Position numbers and translations under genes: made by a program. Below are positions 10,401 to 25,400 of a stretch of DNA of 64,000 bases, one piece after another; positions within the stretch are counted from its first letter, which is position 1, and every line of letters starts with the position of its first letter. The stretch is from Astropecten irregularis (lineage: Eukaryota > Echinodermata > Asteroidea > Paxillosida > Astropectinidae): positions 6,510,001-6,574,000 of the forward strand of contig OZ020248.1 in the NCBI GenBank assembly GCA_963971285.1, written 5' to 3'. Below the pieces are notes generated by a model, which saw nothing but the letters and a program-made list of their open reading frames with translations, was not told where the DNA came from and did not search any database.

Positions 10401-13400
10401 ACACACACCATTGTTTAACCGAAGGTACAAAACCAAAATTTGCACTTTTAGGTATACAGGTTGAATTGCATGCATGCAGACGACAAAAATTCCCGCCAGG
10501 AATCATACGTGACGTCTGCGTAATGTGACAGCATGACGTCAGCTTTTTCTGACCAATCAGGATCGAGCATTTTACTCGCACGTGCATGAAAGGACGACAA
10601 AAATGCCCGCCAGGAATCATAAGTGACGTCTGCGTCATATGACAGCATGACGTCAGCTTTTTCGGACCAATCGGGATCGAGCATTTTACTCGCACTTGCA
10701 TGAAAGTACGATAAAATGCCCGCCAGGAATCGTTAGTGACGTTTGCATCATGTGATAGCATGACGTCAGCTTTTTGAACCAATCAGGATCGAGCGTTTTA
10801 ATCACACTTACATGAAAGTGCAGAGTTTTGCGCCCTTAGTACACGAGATGTCCGCTTGCATCAGGAACTTTTGTAAACTGCTCTCTGGCAGTACAGCAAA
10901 CTACTTATGTTTAGTGTTTATACATTTACAATATTTGTCTGGAACAGGCCGGAGCTTTGGGGTAGGATTTTCAGGACTTAAAGTCCATGTCAATAAATAT
11001 AAACACGAAAATAACTTCAAAGGCTCGACGTTCAAAGGAATTTGTGTGACTGGCATTAAGCCTTGTGAAGTGGACAAAAGGTTAGATCGAAAAATGGAAC
11101 CAGATGGATGTATGACCTCCCCACCCCCGCGGGGGCTGTTTTCAAACAACTTTTTTCAATTTCATCTCTCACTCTCTTTCTATTTCAATAAATACTTTGT
11201 GGATTATGTTTATATTCTTTATATAAACCTTAACTCCAAGGTCTCTTTTTCAGCTAATGCATTTTTTAATGGAGCACTTCAAAGCAATTATCTCAGTGGT
11301 AGATGAAATAGATTATTTACTGGTCCCATTCTTTGGAAGTGCATTGCACTCAGAGATCAGGCAGGTCCACTGGAATAGGCCTACAATAGATCACGATATG
11401 GTCGTAACATGCCACATCAAAATAACCAGGGGTCGATTTCACCAAACTCATCATAATAACTATTAATCGTAGGACTTGCAGCCCTACGATGGGTTATCCA
11501 TCGTAACTCGAGTTACGATCGATCGTAGGGCTTTGTGAAATTGAACCCCAGTATATCTATCCCGACTCTATAGTCCCAATGGCGCTGTAACACTTTCCCG
11601 TGAAAAGTCATAAAATCAACTTGTTCGCTCCTCGGAAAGAATAAAAAGCCTGTAACTTCTGTGTGATATTTCTTAGTGAGGTTCGGTGTATAGTAAGCAA
11701 AGTTGCGAAAGTGTATACAGATGAAGAAATCACAAAATTCGGCATCGTGCGATAGGCCTAATGTGCTGAAATTATGCTTTTTGAAAGGGTGCCATCTTGA
11801 TTCGTATATCCCAGTGTCTTGTATAGACCTAGGGTCAATTTCACAAAACTAATCGTAACTTACTATCACTCGTATGACTTGCAGCCCTTTGTAGGATACG
11901 ATTGGTTATCCTTCGTAACCCGAGTTACGATTGATCGTATAGGGCCCACAGACAATATGGTCCTCTGTCAGCTTGTGGGTTCGGGTATATACAGCTAAGG
12001 GGATCGTTGATAATAGGCCTACTTGTGTCCATGTGCAAGATGCATGCTTTGTAATGCTTCACTCTGCTCATGAGTTATTAAAGGTATACTATCATACTTA
12101 AGTAGCATACCAAACATAAATCTTCACAGATGTACCTATAGCTTACAGGGTATGAAGATGGTGATGATGGTCCAAACATAATACCGCTAAACAGATTTGA
12201 GGACGGCATCTCAAAGTCCCAATTTACCACGGGAAATCGTTCCGATGATTTATGCACCCATTGCTTAAAGCTATATGCCACCCATAGCCAACAAACCCGT
12301 GAAACCTAACACCATTTCAGATGCACCTGAAATCTTTGCCGATCAAGGACAAATTTTTAAAATGAAAAAAAAAATCAAAATCAAATGAAGAAGCTGGAGA
12401 GAGATCTTGGCAGGCTTCTAAGTCCGTGATAATGCAGAGAAGTCTGTCCTATGCAGTCCAATATCACATCGGTTAATTAAATGTATCGCATCGGCAATAC
12501 CCATCACCACAACCCATGGCACAAGCAGGCACGGTCACAAGGGGTTAATGTACCGGCAAATTGTCAGAAATCACGCTCCGTGTGCCCCGGTGGGAAAAAA
12601 GGCGACGGTCGTAGAAAGAAGTTTATAAGAATGGATGGTATAGGCCTAATGTAGGCCCAGGTATATAAGAGACCGAATATGCCGCTGGGGGAAAACGGTA
12701 CTTCACCGGCATTAGCCGAGCCCGTTCCCCGGTACAATCCTATCCATCCTCGGTGTATTTTTTGTATATAAAGACAACCGTGTCCCAATCCCATGCAATA
12801 TTATTCGGCAGCGGATCCTCACTCCGTTTGGACCGCCGTAGGCAATATCCGTTCGCACTGTATGGTGCAAACATATCGACTTGAAAAAACGCAGCGAAGT
12901 CTAATAATAACAGACATCCCCAACTATAGATTTCTTCTTCTTCTTCTGCTGATGTTTTTTTTTCTTAGCCGACTGCCCTGAAATTGTCTTGATAAAGCCG
13001 ATCGAAGCCTGCTCTCGTTCTTCGCAATACGGCACAGACGGTAGACATGTTTCGCTATATCAAAAAGAAAATCTGTGTTACAAGACTGTGTAATTTTTTT
13101 GTGAGCGGTCATTTTCTGCCATTTCACGGCCAGTCTGGCGAATGAAATTAAGAAGCACTTGCCAAGAGCCATTTAGACCTTTGGTACTAGACTTCTTTAT
13201 GGAAACATTATACTTTAATTATTGTGATAATGATAACCGAGGATGGGTACTTAGGGAGACTTTCCCATTGGATTGTGCACAAAACTTTACTAAGCCTATT
13301 TATAAACATCCTCCAAACCATTGAACTTGAAATTCACATATATTCATATTGAGAGCATTCTCTGTCTTCTGTTAAAATATGGATGGTAATGATTTTAAAA

Positions 13401-16223
13401 GGTAGCTGATACCTTAGGGAGATTTCCCATTGGGTCGTGTACAAAATGTTACCTATTTCTAAACATCTACCAAACCAATGAACTTGAAATTGACACAGTG
13501 TTCACATTGAGAGAGTTCTCTGTCTTCTATTACAATATGGACGGTAATGTCTTTAAAAGGTAGCTGATACCTTAGGGAGACTTCCTATAGGGTCGTGCAC
13601 AAACTTTACTTACCTTTTTCTAAACATCCTCCAAACTAATGAACTGGAAATTGACATAATTATGTTCATATTGAGAGCATTGTCTTATATTCAAACATAC
13701 GGTAATGTCTTTAAAAGGTAGCTCATACCTAGGCTAAGGGAGACATCGAAATGTCTCCCTAATTCCCGATGTCTCCCAAAATATTTACCTTCAGACGCTA
13801 ACCTGTCTCCCTAATGCCATAATGTGTAAAATAAAAACCATTTAAGTATTAAAACTGTACTTTATGATGGTCAATATAATGTTGCCTGTTATATAGCAAA
13901 GAGCGTCTACACTCTTCCAATGATTTACATAATAATTAAGCTGAGACTATCTCAGGTCATTTCGTGGATAGGATAATATACCTATTTTTCTGAAAGATTC
14001 CCTCTTATATCAATGCATGCGTTCGATGGTTTCATCACATCAGCTGCATGAGTAACAACGGTAAAACATGTTTCTGCCATCAGAGGGATAATTATCTCAG
14101 TACAGATTTCTCTTGCCCTCTCCACTGAACTTTAGATAGAAGATGACTTGGACAGACATAAGATGATTCGGCTGTCACTTATGACAATGCCACCTGTGTA
14201 GACATGGTCTTTTTGTCGATAAATATACTAAGGGTATACTGCATACTGGTTGGAAAACTCCGTTTCTTTGATAAACATTGTAGCCAAATTTGAGATTTTT
14301 TTCTGCAAAACGTTCTTATAGCCACATGATTTGCAGAAAGCATCCCCTTTTATGGTTTGTTTGGTTTCCAACAAATTCCATAATTTTGAATGTTGATGAA
14401 ACATTCTGAACAAACATTTTTGTTTTGCATTCGTGTATCCCTATTGTTTCTACCATCTTGGCTGGCTGAAGACTCAGGCTGTGATCTTGCAAAAGACCAA
14501 ACAGCTTAGGTGGAACAGCGGTGACGGAAAGATTATCCCAAGAATAGAGGACACCGACTCCCCTATGTTAAGTGTTGTCAGCAGTTCAGGAACACGAATA
14601 ATATTGCGGGTTGTACTTTAGTAAAGTTGATAGAACAGCTGCGGTCTGTTCATAATTTGATTTGTCATGAAATAAAAACACACCTGTGAAATTTTCAGCT
14701 CAATATTGATCATTGGATACAGTAGAAAACAGCGAAAACCGTTGGAATTGTTACGCGTAAAGGAATTGTAATTGTGAGGTTGTTTTGAAATTGTGAGGTT
14801 TTGATCTCGGAAATCAAAACGGTTTTCAGTATTTTAATTTAGTCATTTCTTAATAATACAGCATTTCAGGCGGAAAATTTTTAACGGCATGTTTCTACCA
14901 CCACCATCTTCATATCCTGAAATTTATACGTAAATCTGTGAACATTTCTGTTTTGGTTTCCTAAAAATGGTACCTATAATGATCGTCTTCCAAACGCTTC
15001 AATAAATACTTGGCTTATCGTTCAGAGATATTGACTGGAAATGCAATGTGTAGCCTGATTCTAAATTTTTTTTTCAACATTTCCATTTAGAAACTGATAT
15101 GTCTGCCTTGATTGTCTTTCCCCAGTCGCGATGAGAAGGTTCTTTTCTTTCAGTGAAACATCAAACAATCTCCATTGAACTTACAAAGCAATTGATAATC
15201 CCTATACAGCTGTACGAATCTTCCTGTCGTCTCCACTATCCTGATTGGTCTGGCTTTCACTGAGCTAGGAAGATGAGAGAGCTGGTGGCTTTGCAGCAGG
15301 GCAGTTCATTTTCAATCCAAGGCCGCGGTGCATTATCCGCTGAAATAGAACTTAAATCAAATCCGCCGGTCTTTTGTCTCAAATTAAAGCACGGGCTTTC
15401 TTTTGTACCACGCATAAGCTGCACTTAGACCTGCGAATATTACGAAACCTTTATGTAGTTGTTGTTGATGGGAAGGCAAGAATAGTCCACATTTCACAAA
15501 AAAACTCCGTAATTTCCCCCAAACCGCCGGGGAAATGGAGACGGTGACGCCGCAAGAATTAACGGGCTTCAATCCGACGCGTTCTCGGTGATCGAACAAT
15601 GAAATGGGAATTGGGGATCCAGTGCTTTATGGATTTTTACACGGTTTTAACGATGGATCTAAGTATGCGCGGACACTACTTGGACACCGCAGTCACGCAC
15701 GATCAAGACGTGGCCTTGCTTTCAAGCAGGCGATTACAAAACAATCAACTTCAATACTGGGAGGGAAAATTGCTCTCCTAGGAACAAACTAAAGGAGAGT
15801 GGAGAGTATTCAAAAATAAAGCGTTTTCCCCCAAAATGTAATAATTTTGCGGGTAAAAAGATTTAAATCCACTCTTCAGATAAATTGCTTTGGGGCAAAA
15901 ACGAAAAAAAGTAAAAGTACAAAAATGATACGAAAAGATCGCATGGTACAATTAAAGAATTTTAGAATTTCCTTGAAATGAAAATTGCAAAAAGGTAAAA
16001 TGGTTAGCGCTCCATTAAAAACACAACAAGAGCATTAGCATTTCGATCCTAGCAGGATCTTTATCGAAGGCTACAAAGATCGATAAAGATCCCGCTGGGA
16101 TCGAAACGCGTCAGACCCTAACTCCAAAGATTATTAAAAAGAAGAATATCGTCATTTGTTGTTGTTGTTGTTGCTGCTGCTGCTGCTGCTGTTGTTATTG
16201 TTGTTGCTGTTGTTGTTGTTGCT

Positions 16224-16255
<32 letters not shown>

Positions 16256-16373
16256 TGCTGTTGTTATTGTTGTTGTTGCTGTTGTTGTTGTTGTTGTTGT
16301 TGTTGCTGCTGCTGCTGCTGTTGTTATTGTTGTTGCTGTTGTTGTTGCTGCTGCTGTTGTTATTGTTGTTGCT

Positions 16374-16404
<31 letters not shown>

Positions 16405-19400
16405 TTGTTGTTGTTGTAGTAGATGTGGGCAACTCATTTTCCGTTTTCAAAAATGAAGAAGATGATGAATTACAGAAAATGTAAACAAGAAAAGAAAATG
16501 ACTTTCCCGCCTTTAAAGTTCCCATTCCCAACCCTCACAAACCACCATCACACACCACCACAGATGTCCCTGCCTCAATGCCACAACTTATCATTGCTCC
16601 GTATATCTACTGTACTCTGATGTCGATGAACTGTTCCCTTTAATATAAAAAAAATAACCATCTCATTGTCCTTGGGTCTGATATCTGCCCGTAAGCCTCG
16701 CCAAGAAAATTGGAAGACAATTCCGGAAGAGCCTTGATGTATATGACTGTGGATGAGTAGAGCGCAATCGAGAAGGTAGTCAGACCTAGCTGGCCTGGAA
16801 ATCGCTTGGAGATGAAAAGCAAGCCCCCCTGGCATCACCCTACCCCCCCCCCCCTCCCCCACCCCTCTACTTCACCCGTATGTCCTCCTATTTGCCATGA
16901 CACGGCCACCCTTTAAATGTGCTGCCCGGTAAATGTTCAGGGGGTCTTAATTTTGGAAGAAGAGAGCTGGAGAGAATGAGGTCTTAGCCCGGAACTAGGT
17001 AGAGAGATTCAGCCTGGTTTGCAATTATTCCTCGGAGACACAGATATAGGCCTTTTCCCACTAGACCGCTCTGCTATGTGGGCCTTTATAATAAGCCCTC
17101 TGTGTTTTGTGCGGTAGTTGGTGTTTTATAATAGGCTACAACGGTAGACGCTAAATAGCTGTCTGGTTCGTGATCGATCCATCATGCCACAGTTATGATA
17201 AATCATCATAATGAACGATTATAAATATTTTTTCTTCAATCAGGGCAAAACGACTGAAAAGAATCGGGCATTATAACTCACTTCGTTTTGTTCGTCATCG
17301 GTCCACCCCTTACCCAAAAGGAAACCGTTTTGATTGTGATAAATGCATTCAGCAGAATGATTGAATATCAATCTTGATAATGGGTGATATATCAATTCTG
17401 AGTGCTGCTTGTCTGCGAAGGTTTAAAGGGAGCATATTGGATTTGCAAGGCCTCCAAAAAAATTGAGTTTAAGACAGAAAATGGACCTAACAGTTCGTAA
17501 AAAGTGCAAACAGTCACCATGGGAAATCATGGTTCATCAGATGCTGGGTTTTCAAGGAAATCAAGATTGAGTGTCTTTACCAAAGATTGTTCGTCCGAAC
17601 GATTTTTTGGAACAAACATAAATGACACCCTCACTTGAGTTGTTTTAGTTATCCCCTTTCACTGAAGGTATGAAAATGGTGCTGGTAGAAACATACCGTT
17701 AAAATATTTCCACCTGAAATGCTGTATTTATCCAGAAATTAGTAAAACAAAGACCGAAAACAGTTTTGATCTCGGGGTAAGATCAAAACCATTCTTCATG
17801 ATTTATAAGAAAAATTGAGTCGGGTTATCGCTATTTCCCCTGACTCAGATGTCCGATTGAGCTCAAATTGTCTCAAGTTTATTATTTCATGTACATGTTT
17901 GATCAGACAAAGTGTGAGTGCTGTTCTGTAACCTCTACCAATCATGTATTATACCTTTAAGGGAGAATTTCGCCTTGGTTCTCCACAGTCAACGTCAATT
18001 TTGCGTTTCACATTCGTGACATTAATTTCGTGTGCAACTCGAGAGCCCCAAGCAATTTCGATTTGCTTTCTATCTGAAATTAATCTGAAACAAGAAACGT
18101 CTCGCGTCTACATAGAATGCTTATCAAAAAGAAGCGAAGTTTATATCGGGGTCGGGGAAAACATAACCCTGATAACAATTGCTGTTTGGAATTTTTCGTG
18201 TCTATAATTCCGAGGGAAAAAAGTTAAAGTAGGCCTAGCAGTGGTTTTGTTATGCTTTTCCAAGTCTCATGCTGGGTATGGTTGTTGCTGTCATCCTTAC
18301 GTGATGCGCAATCTTGTCTCAGACCAGTCCTAACCAACAACCTGCTGTTAAGATCATTACATTCCCAGGCCGAAATGCGAGACTGCAGTGCAACAAATAT
18401 CATCAAATTATTATGTGTAAAGAAAGCTTAAGATTTCTATAGTCCGAGCGTCGATTTCACAAAACCCCAAGAATGACATCTAAAGTGATTCAGTCTTTTA
18501 ATTGCAAGGTAAAGTGTGATTTCACAGTATAAATCACCATGGTGATATATTGACAAACTCATCTTAAGAATAATCTCCGAGTTCATGATGTCGACCCCGA
18601 GCTTGAATGTAAACGAGGGGCCTTTCTCAAAGCTCAAAGCCCATTTCGTGAATCCATTTTAAAACTACAGGCATCAAAATAGAGACTTTTGGCTGCGGTT
18701 CTGAAGTAGATTCTCTGATTTAAAAAAGGAAAACAGAGATTCAGCTTCAATGAAAAACCACAATCTATATTTTCAGCATATGGATGACTGAGACGAAGCC
18801 TGAGCCTGAGCCGAGCTTTCAGAAAAGCCATATATTTACGAAGTAGCTCACATTCATGCGACTTATTGTCGTCGGGATGATTTTCAGACAAACGGCATTG
18901 CTCAGAGAAATTATGTGAATGGCCAGTGGGTTGCACATACCAAAACAGACCTAAATAATGCCAGTTTTTCTTTAGGCCTATTTGTTTTTCCTTCAGTTTG
19001 TCTAGTGCCCTGATATTGACTTCGTCATATCATATCAAAGAATATAGGTCATACAAAGGCCATATACCTATCGGGCCTAATCCGCCACGACCTTTTAAAC
19101 CTAACGGTTAACATTTACGCCATGAAATTATGACTTTGTATTTTTTTTTCAAGGGTACAAAATGCGACGTGCAGAAAAGCAAATCATTCTTCTCGTTATA
19201 CAAAAGCCCATGATAATAGCGTGTATCCGAGCGTGTGTAATGAGAGTTGCTAAGTGCAAAGAAAATCGGCTGGTTGTGTAATGTCATACAGAATTGTATT
19301 GGAACTCGGCTTTTGTTACTTTGCTTACTTAATTTCGCTCCCCTTTCTTTCCTTTTGGAAGGAGAAAACTGCCAAGTGGCGAAAATCTACAATATTCATA

Positions 19401-22400
19401 ATTTGCAAATTCTCTCATTGTTCAATATGTTAGTCGCTTTTGCTGACTTGCCACGATTTAGTACAGTTTAGTTTTCGGTCGCTCTCGTTTTGAATGTAAT
19501 TTTTAAGAAATTGTTTGTCATGATTGCTCTCCAAATTGGGACTTTGTATGAAACTTATGACAAACACAATATCGGAATATAATCTTTATCTTTTATCTTT
19601 ATTTTTTATCATAATAATATCATACTTTGGTTTTTGTAAAAGAAATGCAGATTCATGGGCAAAAATATAATTTCAGTCCCATACGATGCCCACTTTTTGA
19701 GAAAACGGTGAAAACGGCCAAAGTATTTTTTAAGTCTTTTCTGTTTTATTTTTCATCTGTAAAAGATCAAAACTAATTTTGGTTACTGTTTTACTCTATT
19801 CTGGATAAATACAGCATTTCAGGCGGAACAATTTTACCGGTATGTTTCTGCCATCACCGTCTTATAAGTAAATCTGTGAAGATTTCTGTTTTGATATATG
19901 CTACAAAAGTATGATACTACCTTTAAGTTTGAGTGGGGTCGAACTAAACACACGTTTGGAACGATTGATGTTAGTTAGATACGCAAGGTGCAACTAGGCC
20001 TCTATGACAGGGCACATTCGCCGGGAGCCAAGAGCCGATCACTCGGTTAAAGTGCAAGCGACGTGGGCGCTTTTTGCCTTCGAGCGGAACAAACCGGGAG
20101 AGCTGTATCATAACTGCGTGACATTCCTCCAAAATATGACATCTTGACAGATAAGCTATCGTCGCAGAAGCTGTGACAACAAAATAGGCTACGCTATCCG
20201 CTTTGGTTTTTGATGTCTGGGTATTTTGCCAGAGGAATCGTTTTTGATTCCGTTTTCTGAATCAAAATTTGACAATCGAATGCCTTTTGATTTCTTAAAG
20301 GTAGTATCATACTTAGGTGTAGCATATCGAAACAGAAGTCTTCACAGATTTACCTATAAGTTTACAGGGTATGAAGATGGTGATGATAGAAACATACCGT
20401 TAAAATGTTTCTGCTTGAAATGCTGTATTCATCCAGAAAAGAGTAAAACCAATGGCCAAAAACAATTTTGATCTTTTAAAGATAAAAAATAACGGTGAAA
20501 AGACTTAAGAAATACGAAGTGAGCACCGTGGGACTGAAAGTTTCACAGATGACTGTTACTGTATCGTCCTTGATATTTCTGCCCATTAATCTATATTCTT
20601 TGACAAAAACTATGTTATTACCTTTAAGTTGGTGGATGAACATGTCTATTTTTCCTTCGAATGGAAATATGACATGATCTGAGAGATATGTATATTTATT
20701 TATAGGTAAAGGTGTGCTAATCACAAACCCCATCGTCTGCGGTGAAGTTATCAAGAATTCCAGTGGCGCTGATATACCAGCGTGTACGCGCACAGTGACC
20801 ATGAACCTATCGCTATGCGGCAACCGCCCAGGTAGCAGCGTAGCACCAGTACCCAACCGCGACCTGAAAAAGTCAACAGGATCATCTTCTTAAAGGTAAT
20901 ATCATACTTTGGTTTTTATCAAAGATTTACAGATTCATGGGCAAAACTATCAAGATAGATACAGTAACAGTCATCTGTGAAAATTTCAGTCCTATACGGT
21001 GCCCACTTTATGAGAAAACAGTGAAAAACGGCCACAGTATTTCTTAAGACTTTTCTCTTCTATTTTTGATCTTTTATAAGATGAAAAAGATTTTCGGTCA
21101 TTGTTTTACTAATTTCATGATAAATACACCATTTCAGGCGGAAAAAATGTAACGGTATGTTTTTACCACCACCATCTTTACCTTATAGGTAAATCTGTGA
21201 ACATTTCTGTTTCGGTATGCTACCAAAGTATGATACTACCTTTAAGTCCAATTTTATTTTGGCATAAGGTCTTGGGTTAGTGTCTGGCTGGATGGCTGCT
21301 GAGTGTGTTCCCTTTTTTTTACCTGACCAAATTTCTGCTAGCTAGACCTGGGGTCTCTTTCTCGTGCTTGCGTCCACTGTTTGACGTCTTTAATTCGTCC
21401 AGATGTGCCTATATTGTGTCCGTAAACTAGTCTTAATTGATTCCGGCGCACCCATGCAGCGATGGACGATGGTATCACACTGACTTGACATTTTATGCAC
21501 TATTCTAATATACACGGCACGTATACATCTGCGCAAATGTGTTAATAATGTGTATATTGAAAAAATGATGCTATACACAGTGCAATGCAACCGTCATAAT
21601 GTTACACGGGGTCTGCGGTCAGGAAACTTTATCAAGCAGCTAGCTTGAACGTTTTACCAGAGTTCGATTCCCACGTGGCCGAACCGTTTAATTGCTGTCT
21701 CGTTGGGGACTACACGATTGCCTGCCAAATGCGTATCACTCTACAAAACCTGTCTCAAAATCTGTCTCAACTATGAATTACATACAACATGATACAACTT
21801 CAATCTCTCGCATCTTCCCGTCATATCAAACTAGTATAGTTTTCAAAGCAATGACGAAAATGATGAAATTGCCTTAGATTTGCACTGTATTTGTTACACT
21901 GACATTAATGGGTCTATTAATTCGTCCTAAAATGGCCAATTATTACCCAAACCCACAAAACAAATTGCCGTTTTGAAAAAAATTGCTAAATTATTGCCGG
22001 GAAAGTAAACGAATTCAGTAACTCTCATAACGGATTGAGTGTTGCTCTGGGACTAATTTTATTGTCATGCACAAAACATTGGCCACAATTACCCACAGTA
22101 AAAATAAGGCCAGTAAAGAATATGTACGATAGATATAATTTGGTTACCTTCGAATTTTAATCCGTATAGTCACGCATGGTGTCGTCAACTTTTTACCGTT
22201 CACCATATTAATTCAGAAAACCAATATCTGGTTATGCATGGCTGTTAAGAAACTGCGCGTCGAAAATGATTTGATATGCGACACGAAATGAGAATAATGA
22301 GTACACGGTCGCCAGACGAAAGACAGAAAGATAATTAGAAACCCGAATATCGAGATGCACTGGCAGACTCTTTTCCAGTCTGTTTTATTTTGTGATGCCA

Positions 22401-25400
22401 TTTCATTCTTGGACTCGTGCCATTTCCCTCTACCTATTCTGCAGACATCACCACAACACATTAATGCGGCATGAATGAAGTCAACTGAAAATACTTGTCT
22501 GATTTATGTTTGCCAAAGGGAATAAACGCAATCCATGCACGGACAGGGAACGTCTGATGCTATTAATAATACCATCGCTCCCAAAAGCAGAACTTGTGTA
22601 AGCAGACGATAATTTGCGCGCCAAAAACGCCGTGTGCGGAATTGACAATTCTGTGTTTACAATGCGCGCGGCATATCGCATTCATGCATGTGCCATCAAC
22701 TGTACAATTCAATAAGGGAAATTAAGAGATGTTTTTCTCTCTTTTTCTTTATTCTCTGTGAAAGTTGACGCAAATACATCGCCATAGATATTTGGAAATC
22801 GAAGCGGGGGAATGTGGGTCTCTTTTCTGAAAAGCCTACAAAAAGGCAGCTGCTAAACTGATCTTCATTTTTCTCTTTTTTGTGTGTGGTGAATCTTCTC
22901 TTTTTGTTCACTGTGGTTTACCTATGCGGCACCATTAGTAGGTTAAAGTTTCAGGCCAACCAATGCATAAGATGTGGCCCAGACTTGAACCGTCCCGTAA
23001 CCGCGCCAGACCCGAATATTTCACAAGATAGACCAAGGACGAAACAAAAAAGGGGTGACCAAATAACAACTTAAAAGTAATCGCAGCAAATCGACAAGGC
23101 TGAAATACTTGTTATTTATATTATAAGCGTTCCCTTTAAAGGCAGTATCATTGTACTTTGGTTTTTGTCAAAGAATTGCATATTCATTGGCAATAATATC
23201 ACGGAGGATACAGTTACAGTCATCCGTAAAATGTCTAGTCCCATACGGTGCCTACGTTTTGAGAAAACAGTGGAAAAAAAGGCCACAGTTTTTCTTAAAT
23301 CTTCTCATCGTTATTTGTTATCCTTAAAAGATCACCCAAAATAGGTCATTGATTTTACTCTTTTCTGTATAAATACAGCATTTCAGACAAACATTTTTAA
23401 CGGTATGTTTGTATACAATCACCATCTTTATATACCTTGTAAGTTATATGTAAACCTCTGGAGATTTATGTTACGGGATTCTACCAAAGTATGATACTAC
23501 CTTTAAGAGAAGGCAAGCAATGCTGACATTTTATTATTATTATTATCAATTTATGAACAATAATGTGTCGCAGTCAGACATAAAAATAGATCACGTAAAA
23601 GCTTCGAGGCTGAATTGCGGTAGACACAAATTTGCACGATTGTGCTTTACGGCACTAACGTGAAAGTGGAGGGGAACAAAAGTAAATTTCTCTGCAAAAT
23701 GCCTGCAAATAATTGCTCTTAACTGTTTTTAATGTAATAAATATTTCCACGGCAGGAACGAGATTCTTCGATTTCGTTTATCAGATTTTGAATCGCTGCT
23801 AACCTGATTTTTTTTAAATTTTATTTCATGGGTGCTTCGCTCGAGGCGTGCATCGCGCGGAAGGTCACGGGTCTCATTTCAAATTTTCCCGGCGGGAGAA
23901 TGATCTGGCGTCACGGTGCATTATAACAATGCCCGGAGTCGAAGATGATCGAAGAGTACCATGCTCTTTTATCATAGCAACGGTATTGCCAGACAGGTAC
24001 GGTGCCGCAGTAAAACACGAACGTTTAGTTCGTCTGGGACCTGTACGTCAGACGAGAACAGTACTATCGAGTTTCTTCGATGATCGATTTTTAATAGATA
24101 ATAATTTTACATAAGTGTACAAAATTTAAGTGACGTAAGTCTGGTCGTGTTGCACGGTTTATTTACATTTTGTTTGATATATTGTTTATCCAGGCAAAAA
24201 TTGTGTCAACAAACGGCATCTTCAAATCTCTGACACCATTTCCATATTTCAAATATTTACAATTTATAGGACTGTTTGCCTGTTTGTTTTAAAGCAAATA
24301 GGCCTATCTATGGGGTAAACAAAATACATGAAAAATATTGATTTGAGTTTGATCAAAGTGAAATACAGTTTGACCCTGAAAAAGGTGATGTATGGATCTA
24401 AATAAAACAAAACACGAATAATACAGATTGGTAAAAACTCACACAGGTGCTCGCAAGTTTTTTCCCCTTTGCTCAGGCCGTCCAGTATTAATAAATCCCC
24501 GTTCGCATTCCGTTGGTTCCCTCGCTCTATTTCCATGGTGCCCACCGAGTTTTAGGGAGTTTATTTCTTGCAGAGTCCGAATCAGCCGACGAAGTAGGCC
24601 CACAGTTTAAACGATTCGCGCTTTCACTTCGTACGTCTAGTTTGATGGCGAGAGACAGTCCAAATCGTCTGCTCGGAGTCTATAAAAAATGCTATGTGTT
24701 AGCTATACGCGTGTTGTATACGGTACTCAAACCACTGTCTCTCTATACTGTGTGCAATACACTGAAGTGTGTCTGCGGCACGAATTGAGACTTCTCCTAA
24801 AGAAATAAATCCACGAGCGCATTTTATACCTCCGCCGTTCAGGATTGATCGAGAACACCGAGCGTCCTGATTGGTCAAAACGGCTGGGGCAAAAAAAAAA
24901 ATGAAAGAAAAGAAAAAGGAGTGGAGAGGAGAAACAAAGAAATACGCAGTTTTCGTTTTATTCGAATTGCAAGGCCAGACTTTTGGTGATTTGCACAATT
25001 TTTGTTGTTGTGGATTTTCTTCATTTAATGGTTGATTGCTTATGCTTACGGAGGCTGAACGAAAATGCATGAATAGACACGTTGTTGTATGGGCAGTGTG
25101 CATTGGATCGTTAAAATCATTGGAGCATCATATTTTGTTTCAGTTTTGTGTGCATGGTGGTCGATTTCACGAAATGCTAAGGTCAATCTTAACTTTGAGA
25201 TGTCACTGTTACCATAGTGATTTATATTGTGACGTCACACTTGATTCACGGTTTAAGATCAATCTTAGTGCTTCGTGAAATCGGTCCCGGGATTGGCATA
25301 CACACTGTGGACCTCATGACAAAGGACGTCCACATAATACAGGATCCCAATTAGACGTTATGTGGACCCGCACACGTCCACATAATGTTTTGATACCATG

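Noticed and set aside
10396-10782. 128-codon minus-strand ORF with internal repeats
   Set aside because: The repetition comes from the three 114-bp CRE-containing DNA repeats, and two frames show equal repetition.
16118-16531. Long open frames giving poly-Leu (plus) and Thr/Ala runs (minus)
   Set aside because: They are translations of the TTG/CTG trinucleotide tract; there is no non-repetitive coding sequence around it.
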